DNA of 64,000 bases, taken from NCBI GenBank assembly GCA_013375475.1, contig JABXKD010000001.1, forward strand, positions 62,001 through 126,000. Direction: 5' to 3'. Source of the stretch: Promethearchaeota archaeon (GTDB lineage: Archaea > Asgardarchaeota > Lokiarchaeia > Sigyniarchaeales > SOKP01). Below, in pieces: positions 37,660 to 47,217 of this stretch. A model generated the notes under the pieces. That model did no database searches, was not told the DNA's origin, and saw nothing but the letters and a program-made list of their open reading frames with translations. A program made the translations under genes and the position numbers. Each line of letters opens with the position of its first letter. Position 1 is the first letter of the stretch.

Positions 37660-38898
37660 ATGGAAAAGAGGAGTATAGTAGCCATGGAAGAGAAAGAAGC
37701 CAAAGTAAGAGAGCTCTTCGTGAAAATGTTGGAGGATGCTGCAAAATATGCAGTGGAGTATGAGTTCTACGAAGAGGACATGAAGGATTACCACGAAATA
37801 GTGCAATGGAAGTTCGGATCTATCAGAGGATATCAAATATTCGACGAGACAGAGTATTCTTTCAAGATCGACGAAGAGGCTGAAGATCCGACCCTGACAC
37901 TAGGGACCCCTGATCTTGATCTTGCCTACCAGTTCCTCAACGACGAATTCGATCATTGGCCGGCCTTTACGGGGAGTAAATTCTTGGTTGGCATGAAAGG
38001 CCCCAATGGGAAATATAAGGAAAAGAGAATAGGAAAACTAACTGGTTTTGCCCCCGGCAGTGCCCCTAAGACCAGTTCTTCAAAAGAAAATGCCCCTCCC
38101 AAGCAAAGACGCGTGTCTGCTCGTCTGGTGAGAATACCCGTGTTTCGGCCGATCATGGAGCGGACCTCAGATCCCGAGAACTCGAACACCGTTCGCATTC
38201 CAATCAATGAGTCCTTGGGTACCTACGAAAATGAGTCGATACCTCTCGCAGTACTCGAATACTTCATAAACAAAGCAAGCCACGTCTATGTATTCCAGCA
38301 GTGCCCGTGTCGAGCGCTCGCCGATTGCAAGAATTACGACCAATCCCTCGGATGCTTGGCTCTGGGTAATGGTGTTCTGAGGATGAAGACCTTTGGGAGG
38401 ATTGGTACCAAAGAAGAGGCATTGGAACGATCACGAAAAGCTGTTGCTGCTGGTCTCCTACCTTCTCTGGGGAGAGTCAAAGGCGATACAATCGTCTATC
38501 ATGCTCTGCCTGAACAGGGAGATCTGATGCATATCTGTTTCTGTTGCCCCTGTTGCTGTGTTGAGGCCTTTGGTAAGGACTCGCCGATGTATTTGAAGGG
38601 GAAGTATCCAAAGATGGAGGGTACAAACATCACGATAAATGAAGATCTCTGTGATGGATGCGAGAAAGAGGAAATTCCTCTCTGTCTCGAGGTGTGTATA
38701 TATGGTGGAATGGAAGTCATCGATGGCGTAGCCGTGAATGACCGGGAGGGCAAGAATCGCTGTAAAGCCTGCGGAAGATGCGAGAGAGTATGCCCCAAGG
38801 GAGCGATAACTATTACCATCGAGGAGGATTCTGTGAAAAGAATGATCGCTCGCATAGAAACCAGCGTTGATGTCTCAGAAAATTTTATAAAAAGGTAA
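37660..38898 (+). CDS. SCP2-like plus 10-Cys module plus 2x[4Fe-4S] ferredoxin (GC-richer paralog)
   Basis: IRGYQIFDETEYSFKIDEEAEDPTLTL; CPCRALADCKNYDQSLGCLALG; CFCCPCCC; CDGCEKEEIPLCLEVC, CKACGRCERVCP. Confidence 0.88.
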   Translation: MEKRSIVAMEEKEAKVRELFVKMLEDAAKYAVEYEFYEEDMKDYHEIVQWKFGSIRGYQIFDETEYSFKIDEEAEDPTLTLGTPDLDLAYQFLNDEFDHWPAFTGSKFLVGMKGPNGKYKEKRIGKLTGFAPGSAPKTSSSKENAPPKQRRVSARLVRIPVFRPIMERTSDPENSNTVRIPINESLGTYENESIPLAVLEYFINKASHVYVFQQCPCRALADCKNYDQSLGCLALGNGVLRMKTFGRIGTKEEALERSRKAVAAGLLPSLGRVKGDTIVYHALPEQGDLMHICFCCPCCCVEAFGKDSPMYLKGKYPKMEGTNITINEDLCDGCEKEEIPLCLEVCIYGGMEVIDGVAVNDREGKNRCKACGRCERVCPKGAITITIEEDSVKRMIARIETSVDVSENFIKR

Positions 38899-38938
38899 AT
38901 TCAGCGTCTGATTTCAATGAAAATTCCTTTGAAATAAC
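38893..38938 (+). repeat. Imperfect interspersed repeat R2 (overlaps the stop of 37660-38898)
   Basis: aggtaaattcagcgtctgatttcaatgaaaattcctttgaaataac. Confidence 0.5.
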
Positions 38939-38949
38939 CTTATTATTTT

Positions 38950-40176
38950 TTAAGGATTATTGCTGAAATGATAGTCGGCAAAATCGAGGTATCTTTCCCA
39001 GTCATATTTGAGAATATCATGTTCTCCCTCACGGATATGATATCCTATGGTAGATAGTATTGGTTGATTAATCTCTGGCATCTCAACTGCTTTAAGACCT
39101 TCAGTCCCCATCATTTTATATACGGGATCTGCGTGTTTGGCAGAGAGAAATTCACCTCGTGGGTCAGACCAAAGATCCTTTTCAGCACTACCAATATAAA
39201 CAGGTCGTGGGGCTATTAAAGAGATTATCATATGCTGGTCTATAGGGAGTTCATATTCTTTATCGTTATATTTCTTAAAATTCTCACAGAACCAATGAGG
39301 AAATTGATAATTTATATGCGAAATTGTTTCACCAAATTTACGACGAAATAATGCGGCACCTCCACATCCTGATTCATTAGAAATTACTATTGCAAACCGT
39401 GGATCAGCTGCTCCGGCCCATAATGCAGCTTTACCAAGACGTGAATGCCCCATTACAACTACACGGTTATTATCTATATCCTTATCTGTCTCAAAATAAT
39501 CCATTGCTCGACTTAAGCCCCAAGCCCATGCTCCGATAGAACCCCATTCATCAGGAGCTGGTTTGGTCTGTCCTTTTTTATAAAATAATGGATGTGCCCC
39601 ATTTTGAAATCCATCATCAAAATCCGGATCGATATCACCACTGTATATTGTGGATAAGGCATAACCACGGTCAATAATAAATTCAACTGGGCATTTAGAG
39701 GAGTTCATACCTCGCGACTTTTCTGTTGCTCGATGTTTAAATATTCCATACCCAATTTTTTTTGGTATCCACTGCTTTGATAGCATGATATTTGGATCTT
39801 GATGAATTGAATGGTTTCCATAAAAATTTAAAAATATGAAATTAGCAATAGGTTTTGGTTGAAAATTAGGAAGATAAATAAGGATGTCCAATTTTGCTTC
39901 ACTTTGGTTTTTTTCTATAATGACAGAGATTTCCTTTCGTGTTGCTATTCCTTTAAGTGCATTTTTATTAATTGATCTAATTTCAAATGACATTTTTTCA
40001 GATTTTCCGGGCATTTTACCATATATATGGTGCTCAAATAGGTCAAAAATTTCACGTCGTCGTTTCTGAAACCATTGATTTTTATCCGTAACTTTTGTCC
40101 CATCAAGGCAAATAAGAGGATCTGGAAGATTATATTCTGGAACTTTGGTTTCTTTAAAATTAATTTTTAAATCCAA
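38950..40176 (-). CDS. CE15-like (glucuronoyl esterase-type) alpha/beta hydrolase
   Basis: VVVMGHSRLGKAALWAGAADPRFA (GHSRxGK nucleophile motif); NESGCGGAALFRR; APRPVYIGSAEKDLWSDPRGEFLSA. Confidence 0.8.
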   Translation of the reverse strand: MDLKINFKETKVPEYNLPDPLICLDGTKVTDKNQWFQKRRREIFDLFEHHIYGKMPGKSEKMSFEIRSINKNALKGIATRKEISVIIEKNQSEAKLDILIYLPNFQPKPIANFIFLNFYGNHSIHQDPNIMLSKQWIPKKIGYGIFKHRATEKSRGMNSSKCPVEFIIDRGYALSTIYSGDIDPDFDDGFQNGAHPLFYKKGQTKPAPDEWGSIGAWAWGLSRAMDYFETDKDIDNNRVVVMGHSRLGKAALWAGAADPRFAIVISNESGCGGAALFRRKFGETISHINYQFPHWFCENFKKYNDKEYELPIDQHMIISLIAPRPVYIGSAEKDLWSDPRGEFLSAKHADPVYKMMGTEGLKAVEMPEINQPILSTIGYHIREGEHDILKYDWERYLDFADYHFSNNP

Positions 40177-40300
40177 TTTAAAACCCCAAATTTAGCAACA
40201 AATAAATAATTTTATTACCCTAGCAATTCTCATATAAACTTTTTAATAATTGTTTTTATTCGAATTATTTTAAAAGGCTTGTTATCACAATAATCTAACC

Positions 40301-40370
40301 AAATTTCCTTTAAAATTGGAATGGAAAAGTAAATTCAGAGCTAGATTTCAATAAAGATCCCTTTAAAACG
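40301..40370 (+). repeat. Imperfect interspersed repeat R3
   Basis: aaatttcctttaaaattggaatggaaaagtaaattcagagctagatttcaataaagatccctttaaaac. Confidence 0.5.
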
Positions 40371-40377
40371 ATTATTC

Positions 40378-41652
40378 TTAATTGTTTTCGTACCAATACT
40401 TCTTTGAATTAACTAAAAATCCATGCTCGTCGAATTGTAGCGATTCTGCATCTCCAAGAAAGTTTAGATTATCTCGAGATTCAATTTGATTGAAGAAATA
40501 TTCTGAAACGAATATTTTCTCTAACTCTAAAGTATTCTTGATCCAAATCATACGAAAAGTGGAACGCTCCTGCTCACTCAACATATCAAAAATAGCGTTC
40601 ATAACCTCTTTATCGTTCCGTAGAAAAATAGGAAGCTTACACGAGTCAGTGCGACGAGCGGTAAGAGCATTAGTATACATTTTATCGTAATCTATCTTAT
40701 CAACCAGCTTTTTGGTAGTAAAATCTGCCAACCCTACCCCCTGCGAATTCCCATGGGATTCTTTAGTCAAATCCCTAACAAATACCCATCGAACTTGTAT
40801 CGAGGATCCTTCTTTTACACCAATAATGTTAGTATCCATTCCAGCCCCAAATATGTTTTTTCCCATCTCGTCCACTATAAGTAAATCTACCTCTTTAAAA
40901 GGAAGGTGCTCTGTATTCTCTTTATAGTTCTTTAATAATACAGGTTCTTTGGTGGAAAATTCTTCCGGACGCAAAACATATAGCTGTGACGGTTGATTAT
41001 TTATATTTTGAACGATGAGAACTCCGCAAACGATAGGAGTGTTTTCAAGAACGACCTTCAATAATGATTTGCTCACTCGAGGCCAACCATACTGATCGAT
41101 AAGACGATGATAGGTTTTTGCCCCCTCGTGTTTCCCAAGCCCTATTAGACACATTTTACTTACACCACTCTCAAATTCCCCGATAAACTCAGAATGGCTA
41201 TTAATCTTATTTATTACAATTATTTTATCCGCTAAAGAAGCGTACTTATCCAAATAAACAGGAGTTCCAAATTCGCTCTCGCCTATCTTAACAACGTCCA
41301 TACTTGCTTTTATAGGACAACCTACGGCTTCCTCTGTTATCCCGTAATCCGTGAGAATTTGTAATTGCCCTTTTGTAGTTCCACCTCCATGACTCCCCAT
41401 AGCAGGGATTATAAAAGGAGATGTATTTAATTCTTTTAAATACTCGACTAATGTCCTCAACATCGTGCTAAGTTTGTTAATGCCTCTTGAGCCAGCGGTT
41501 ATTGCGATAGTGTCGTTAGGTTTTAGTAATTTCTTGAGATTGAATTCATCTAACTTTGCTCTCAATTCGCTCTCTATATCTGAGATAGGAGGATTTTTTA
41601 CACTATGATGAACGCGTCGGATCAAAGGAAAATCCCTTTTTGTTCCACTCAT
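40378..41652 (-). CDS. Lactate racemase (LarA) N-terminal-like / DUF2088 protein
   Basis: PNDTIAITAGSRGINKLSTML; PAMGSHGGGTTKGQ; INSHSEFIGEFESGVSKMCLIGLGKHEGAKTYH. Confidence 0.75.
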   Translation of the reverse strand: MSGTKRDFPLIRRVHHSVKNPPISDIESELRAKLDEFNLKKLLKPNDTIAITAGSRGINKLSTMLRTLVEYLKELNTSPFIIPAMGSHGGGTTKGQLQILTDYGITEEAVGCPIKASMDVVKIGESEFGTPVYLDKYASLADKIIVINKINSHSEFIGEFESGVSKMCLIGLGKHEGAKTYHRLIDQYGWPRVSKSLLKVVLENTPIVCGVLIVQNINNQPSQLYVLRPEEFSTKEPVLLKNYKENTEHLPFKEVDLLIVDEMGKNIFGAGMDTNIIGVKEGSSIQVRWVFVRDLTKESHGNSQGVGLADFTTKKLVDKIDYDKMYTNALTARRTDSCKLPIFLRNDKEVMNAIFDMLSEQERSTFRMIWIKNTLELEKIFVSEYFFNQIESRDNLNFLGDAESLQFDEHGFLVNSKKYWYENN

Positions 41653-41686
41653 CTTTAATCTATCTTCATTAGTTGTAAATTTTATA

Positions 41687-43504
41687 TTATTTTAAGAAAT
41701 CTTTAAGTTTTAATTCCAATAATTTATCTTCCGTGGGAATCCCTATAGAATCCCAACCCATTACATTATAATAATCGTCCAATAAAGCATCCAATTCTAC
41801 TATTTGTTCTCTGCTTTCTCCGCTAGGGAGAGTTTCTTCTAGAAAGCGTTTTGGAAGAGTATCGTGACTACGATCCAGCCCAAGATTTACGTTATACATC
41901 CGCTCCAGGTTAATAATTCTTTCGGCAGCCTTGAGGAACGACGCAATGTCGTGTTCGATTCCCGTAACGGTCGTGTAAGCCTTAAGCAAGTTGTCGAGAG
42001 GTATTCCCGCACGCATCGTAGAACATAAAGCTATAGAGTCTACAATAGCCATACTGAACTGATGGTCCCTCTCTAAATTTCCTTTTCCTTCTACCTGAAA
42101 CCTAGTACCACTAGATAATTCCGCGCCAAAAGTAGTGGCAAGCATATGATGAGCCCCTTTTGGTGAAGTTGCATATGTTAAAGCCATTCCTTTTGCCCCT
42201 CTCGGATCGTATACCGGAAACGATTGACCTTTCGAATGAATAGCAAGTCCCTCAATCTTTAGTATTTTTTCGGCTTCAGCAGGTCCCTTAGCTAAAATGT
42301 CACCAATACCTTCTCTTTTTCCAATCTTTTCCAGAATTTGTAGTAATGCATTATCGTTTCCAAACAACATCTTGATACCATCAGTATCGTCTAAAGTAAG
42401 CCTTCCTGTCTCGAATCCTTCCATTACCATTGAAACACACGCTCCGGCGTTTATTGTGTCAAAACCGTATGTATCGCAAATCTTTGATGCCTTTAAAAGG
42501 GTCTCCCAACTACTAATCTCACAATTTGAGCCCAACATTCCTACGGTCTCAAATTCTGGACCTTCCATAACATATTCTTCATTGTCTTTCGTTTTTACAT
42601 AGGTCCGTTTACCACATCCTATCGGGCATCCAAAACAAGAACTATCCCCGATAATTATCTCTTCTCGCATCTGTTTGCCCTCAAGTTTATAACCCTCTTC
42701 AAAATAACCTTCCGTGAAGTTTCGTGTCACCCAGAACCCCGCGTTATTTATTCGTTCCACCAATTCCATTGTACCATATTGTCTTCTAACTTTGCCACCA
42801 CGCGACTCCCTTAAATCTGATATAAGGTCCTTACTTAATTCGATTATTTCTTCGGGCTTAGCTACATTTACGTCAGTGGAACCTGTAATGGCGATCCCCT
42901 TAAGGTTTTTAGATCCCATCACAGCACCGGCACCACCCCTTCCGAATTCTCGGTACTGACCAGCAGTTATGCATGCGTAGTTCACCAACTTCTCTCCCGC
43001 GGGACCGATCAAGGCAATCTGGACCCTATCACCCTCGCCAATCTCTTCTCGAAGTAATTCATCGCTTTCAGGAATTAAGTTGCCCCATATTTTCTCGGCT
43101 GATCTGATTTTAACATCGTTGTTGTTAATTGAGATGTAAACTGGTTTCTCTGCCTTTCCCTCGATTATTAACCCGTCATATCCCGCAAACTTTAATTCCG
43201 GCCCCCAATGACCACCACATAATGAATACGAATATGTATTTGTCAAGGGCGATTTAAACGTTACGCAAATCTTATTATTACCAGGGATTAAAGTGCCCGC
43301 TAAAGGACCATTCATGAAAATCAGCTTACTATCCGGGCTTAAAGGTCCTACATTTGGTGGAACTTCCTTCGTTAAATAATACGCCCCCAATCCACGACCA
43401 CCTATAAATAATTCCCAGAGTTTAGAGTCAATAGCTTCTATTTTCGATTCTTCAGTTGTAAGGTTGACTCGTAATAGCTTTCCCGTCATTCCACTATATG
43501 ACAT
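41687..43504 (-). CDS. aor: Aldehyde:ferredoxin oxidoreductase family (tungsten AOR)
   Basis: GKLLRVNLTTEE..FIGGRGLGAYYL; GRGGAGAVMGSKNLKGIAI; CFGCPIGCGKRTYV. Confidence 0.92.
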   Translation of the reverse strand: MSYSGMTGKLLRVNLTTEESKIEAIDSKLWELFIGGRGLGAYYLTKEVPPNVGPLSPDSKLIFMNGPLAGTLIPGNNKICVTFKSPLTNTYSYSLCGGHWGPELKFAGYDGLIIEGKAEKPVYISINNNDVKIRSAEKIWGNLIPESDELLREEIGEGDRVQIALIGPAGEKLVNYACITAGQYREFGRGGAGAVMGSKNLKGIAITGSTDVNVAKPEEIIELSKDLISDLRESRGGKVRRQYGTMELVERINNAGFWVTRNFTEGYFEEGYKLEGKQMREEIIIGDSSCFGCPIGCGKRTYVKTKDNEEYVMEGPEFETVGMLGSNCEISSWETLLKASKICDTYGFDTINAGACVSMVMEGFETGRLTLDDTDGIKMLFGNDNALLQILEKIGKREGIGDILAKGPAEAEKILKIEGLAIHSKGQSFPVYDPRGAKGMALTYATSPKGAHHMLATTFGAELSSGTRFQVEGKGNLERDHQFSMAIVDSIALCSTMRAGIPLDNLLKAYTTVTGIEHDIASFLKAAERIINLERMYNVNLGLDRSHDTLPKRFLEETLPSGESREQIVELDALLDDYYNVMGWDSIGIPTEDKLLELKLKDFLK

Positions 43505-43508
43505 CGTT

Positions 43509-43928
43509 TTATTTCCCCTCCTGAGCTGTTGTTATTGCGCCCTCGGGACAAATGTCCACGCAAGCTGGATTACCTCCACAAAAATCGCAAATTAAAACGT
43601 AATCCTCAGTAGGATGCATAACTGGATGATCGTAAGGACATTCCTCAATACACTTTCTACACGCTACGCAATCTTCCTCGCTCACAAGAATCGTATTAGT
43701 GTCAGAGTCTCTAGAAAGTGCATCGAACTCACATGCTTCAATGCACTTCGCTTCTACGCACGAATGACAATAAATAGCGGAATCTAACTGCTTCTCATCA
43801 TCTCGAACAATGCGAATACGCGTTTTTGCTGGGTTTGTAACTTGAAAATGGGTAGCTGAACACATCAGTTCGCAAAGGCGGCATCCTATACACTTTTTAA
43901 GTTCAAATACAAGTACTTTATGATTCAT
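43509..43928 (-). CDS. [4Fe-4S] polyferredoxin, AOR partner
   Basis: CIGCRLCELMCSATH; CHSCVEAKCIEACEF; CVACRKCIEECPYDHP; CDFCGGNPACVDICPEGAI; 5 bp from AOR on the same strand. Confidence 0.9.
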   Translation of the reverse strand: MNHKVLVFELKKCIGCRLCELMCSATHFQVTNPAKTRIRIVRDDEKQLDSAIYCHSCVEAKCIEACEFDALSRDSDTNTILVSEEDCVACRKCIEECPYDHPVMHPTEDYVLICDFCGGNPACVDICPEGAITTAQEGK

Positions 43929-43981
43929 AATTTATCCTAAATTTTATTGTAAATGATAATTAAAACATAAGCCTAAGAAAA

Positions 43982-44407
43982 TTAATATTTCTTCTTAAAT
44001 TCGTCAATAACGTCTTCATAAAACTCTTGAAATAGTCTTACTTGTGTGAAATTTCCACTAATACCAAGCTTTCCAAGAGGAGCTACTATATTAGCGTCAG
44101 TCTCTCCAAAAAACAATCCCAAACCGATATCCTTGGAAGATGTGATTGTAAAGGATGGCGATTCAAGCTTTCCTTTGTCATATTCAACATTTCCTTTACT
44201 CACTTTTATCCAATATTCTTTTTCTAAATCAGAAAAAACTACTTGGCATGTATAATCACTTTCCTCAACGTCGGCTTTTAAATAATCAACTTCTTTGGAC
44301 ATCTGTTTAATTAATTCAAAAGATTTTAATACATCATCAGCCTCCGAAGCAGAAGCACCAGATTTTATCTTATTTTTCATTTCTTCAACTAACGATTTAT
44401 CAACCAT
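43982..44407 (-). CDS. Stand-alone SCP2-like domain protein
   Basis: 141 aa; KEYWIKVSKGNVEYDKGKLESPSFTITSSKDIGLGLFFGETD..LGKLGISGNF. Confidence 0.78.
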   Translation of the reverse strand: MVDKSLVEEMKNKIKSGASASEADDVLKSFELIKQMSKEVDYLKADVEESDYTCQVVFSDLEKEYWIKVSKGNVEYDKGKLESPSFTITSSKDIGLGLFFGETDANIVAPLGKLGISGNFTQVRLFQEFYEDVIDEFKKKY

Positions 44408-44511
44408 TTCTTATCAACACCATTTTCCGAATTATTTATTCAATTTTGTGTTTTTTAGTTTGTATTATATTAATAAGCCTATTTTTGATTTTATAATTAT
44501 TATTATAATTT

Positions 44512-44600
44512 TAAATTGTCTATGGAAATTTATTTTCCAGTTCTAATAGAAAATTACGGGTATCGTGAGATTTTGTATTGTTATGTAGTGAAATATTACA
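44512..44600 (+). promoter_or_regulatory. Conserved upstream block, copy 2 (inverted repeat TGGAAA-N5-TTTCCA at 44523-44539)
   Basis: TAAATTGTCTATGGAAATTTATTTTCCAGTTCTAATAGAAAATTACGGGTATCGTG..GTATTGTTATGTAGTGAAATATTA; aligns with 29337-29425. Confidence 0.6.
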
Positions 44601-44685
44601 AAATATAAATGGACAGTGGTAACTTTTTTATAATGTGTTAAACAATATTAAGTTAAAAAGCTAATTAAGGGGTATCTATTAGATA

Positions 44686-45852
44686 TTGACTACTCAAAAT
44701 ACCGAGCTTGGAACTTATTTTATAAAGATGTTAGACGACATTGACGATTTACTAAAAGTTGATGAAGTCTTGAAAAAGGACTTGAAAGATCTTAAAATAT
44801 CCATTCAATGGTTTGTCAACGGAATCAAGGGATATCAAATATTTGACAACGGAAAATATACTCATAGGTTTGGAGAAGAAATAGAAAACGCTGATTTAAC
44901 AATTAAATTCGCAGATGAAGAGATAGCCTTGAGGTTTTTGAAAGGAAATTTAGAAAGGCACACGTATGTGTATTATAGGCGCAAATTTAAGTTATACTCA
45001 ATCGAAAAAGAGGAAAAGATCGAAAAAGATTCGAAGTCCGTAACAATACGCCATAGAAGACTTTTTTTAACAGCTTATTTTACCAAGAGTATCTTTTATC
45101 ATCCGTCATTTTTAACCAGATTTCCTCTTTTTAGAGAAATTGCTACAAGGCATTCAGAACCAGAAAATTCGTTCGGTTCTTACATTCCCATAAATGCATC
45201 CTTAGGTAAATTTGAAAATCAATTAATGCCTGAAAAAATGCTTGAACACTTTATTAAAAAAGCCAAACATTTTTACGTCCAAAACGCATGTGGGTGTAGA
45301 GTTTTTCACGATTGCCAAGATCACGATAAAAAATTTGCGTGTATGTACATAGGCGACGATGTCCCTACAATAAAACTACCTCCATCAATGGGGCACTCTA
45401 TTACTCAAGAAGAAGCGTTAACTTACGCAAAAGATGCTATAAAAAACGGATTAGTTCCTACTTTTGGTAGAGCTCCTGGTGAAACAAATGCGATAGGCGC
45501 GGTAGATACGGGACACATTATGTCTATATGTTATTGCTGCCCATGTTGCTGTCTTAACGGAAAGATCGCTAAATATGCTACTCGAGAAATTCAGATGTTC
45601 ACCAGAATGGAGGGTTTGACAGTTGAAGTTGACCCAAGTATATGTAATGGCTGTGGAACTTGCTTAGATGTCTGTGTTTTCGTCGGCAGAGATGTAATCA
45701 ACGGTAAGGCAGTCATTGACCAAGAACGGTGCCTAGGTTGTGGCCGTTGCGAACAAGTATGTCCTAACGACGCAATAACGATTAAGATTGACGATCCAAA
45801 AAGAGTTGTCGAACATATACAGAGACTAGAAGAAAGTGTAGATGTCTCTTAA
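44686..45852 (+). CDS. SCP2-like plus 10-Cys module plus 2x[4Fe-4S] ferredoxin
   Basis: IKGYQIFDNGKYTHRFGEEIENADLTIKF; CGCRVFHDCQDHDKKFACMYIG; CYCCPCCC; CNGCGTCLDVC, CLGCGRCEQVCP; TTG start. Confidence 0.9.
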   Translation: MTTQNTELGTYFIKMLDDIDDLLKVDEVLKKDLKDLKISIQWFVNGIKGYQIFDNGKYTHRFGEEIENADLTIKFADEEIALRFLKGNLERHTYVYYRRKFKLYSIEKEEKIEKDSKSVTIRHRRLFLTAYFTKSIFYHPSFLTRFPLFREIATRHSEPENSFGSYIPINASLGKFENQLMPEKMLEHFIKKAKHFYVQNACGCRVFHDCQDHDKKFACMYIGDDVPTIKLPPSMGHSITQEEALTYAKDAIKNGLVPTFGRAPGETNAIGAVDTGHIMSICYCCPCCCLNGKIAKYATREIQMFTRMEGLTVEVDPSICNGCGTCLDVCVFVGRDVINGKAVIDQERCLGCGRCEQVCPNDAITIKIDDPKRVVEHIQRLEESVDVS

Positions 45853-45907
45853 AATTAACAATCGAAATTTTTAATTACAGAAATTAAATCATAATAGGAG
45901 AAAAAAA

Positions 45908-47110
45908 ATGAAGAAAAAAAATAGTGAAATTGAGAAATTAATTAAAAAAATATTAGTAGATTTAGAGGATTTTACTAAGACTGATGAGTTTTATAAAGAA
46001 GATATGAAAGATATGTCGTTTCGAATCCAGTGGAAAATCTGTGGATATGATTTCTATCAGATATTCGAGAAGGACCGGTATGAACATAAATTTGGGGGCA
46101 TTCTGCCCGACCCAGATTTTTCACTAACCATCAGAAACGAGGAATCTGCGATTAAATTCTTAAAAGGAGAATTGTTAGGCGGGAGATATGCTTCCCGTAA
46201 AGACTATAATGGCAGGTTTAAATTCGTTGAAAGATTAGGATGGGCCACGATCAAAACAGAGGATGGAGAAAAAAAGAGACCTGTAGAAAAATATTTCATG
46301 ACTGCAAAATTTGATCCAGAAAAAAAATACCATCCGCTTACTCTAACAAAAATACCAACCTTTCGACTCTATAGACAATCGAAAAGTTCTCCTAGGCCTG
46401 AACGCGTAGGTAATGCAGCCTACATCCCTATTAATAAATTTGTGGGTGAGCACGAAAATACAATAATCCCTCTAAAAGTGTTTGAACATTTTTTAAGCAA
46501 AGCTTCTGTCATTGTTATGGAGGATATTTGCGGATGTCGACATTATAGAGAGTGCGAAAATCACGATGTTTCTATTGGATGTATGCATATTGGACAAGAC
46601 ATGCTGAAACGCGATCTTCAAGATTTAGAGCCGGGTATGCCAGAAGACGTACCAGGAAGATTAGCAACAAAAGAGGAAGCTATAGAACGTGTACGACTTG
46701 CCTACGAAAATGGATTAATGCCATTACTAGGGAAGGGTGGAATGGAGGGGCAAGGCGGTCCGAATACAGGCAAACTAATGTCAATGTGTTTTTGCTGTCC
46801 CTGCTGTTGTGTAAATGGTATTGTTACGAGGAATGCAACTTCAGCTCTTAAATTATTTAATCGGATGGAAGGTTTGCATGTTGAAGTCGACAGAGATGTC
46901 TGCGTGGGATGCGGAGAATGCGTGGAAGTCTGTGCGTTTATGGGAATGGATATGATAGATGGAAAAGCAGAAGTTAACCAAAGACGCTGCCTAGGGTGTG
47001 GTAAATGCGAAATTGCATGTCCAAATGACGCCATTTCAATATATTTCGACGATCCAAGTCGCGTTGACGATTTTATCAACACATTAGACTCTGTTGTTGA
47101 TGTTTCGTAA
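45908..47110 (+). CDS. SCP2-like plus 10-Cys module plus 2x[4Fe-4S] ferredoxin
   Basis: CGCRHYRECENHDVSIGCMHIG; CFCCPCCC; CVGCGECVEVC, CLGCGKCEIACP. Confidence 0.9.
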   Translation: MKKKNSEIEKLIKKILVDLEDFTKTDEFYKEDMKDMSFRIQWKICGYDFYQIFEKDRYEHKFGGILPDPDFSLTIRNEESAIKFLKGELLGGRYASRKDYNGRFKFVERLGWATIKTEDGEKKRPVEKYFMTAKFDPEKKYHPLTLTKIPTFRLYRQSKSSPRPERVGNAAYIPINKFVGEHENTIIPLKVFEHFLSKASVIVMEDICGCRHYRECENHDVSIGCMHIGQDMLKRDLQDLEPGMPEDVPGRLATKEEAIERVRLAYENGLMPLLGKGGMEGQGGPNTGKLMSMCFCCPCCCVNGIVTRNATSALKLFNRMEGLHVEVDRDVCVGCGECVEVCAFMGMDMIDGKAEVNQRRCLGCGKCEIACPNDAISIYFDDPSRVDDFINTLDSVVDVS

Positions 47111-47217
47111 GAGGATAAATGTATGTATCAAAAAATTAACAAAAAGATTTTTTTTGTTTAAACTATAAAATTGTGTTAGTAGGAAATAAAAATTAAAAAA
47201 AACATATGGGTTAGTTT

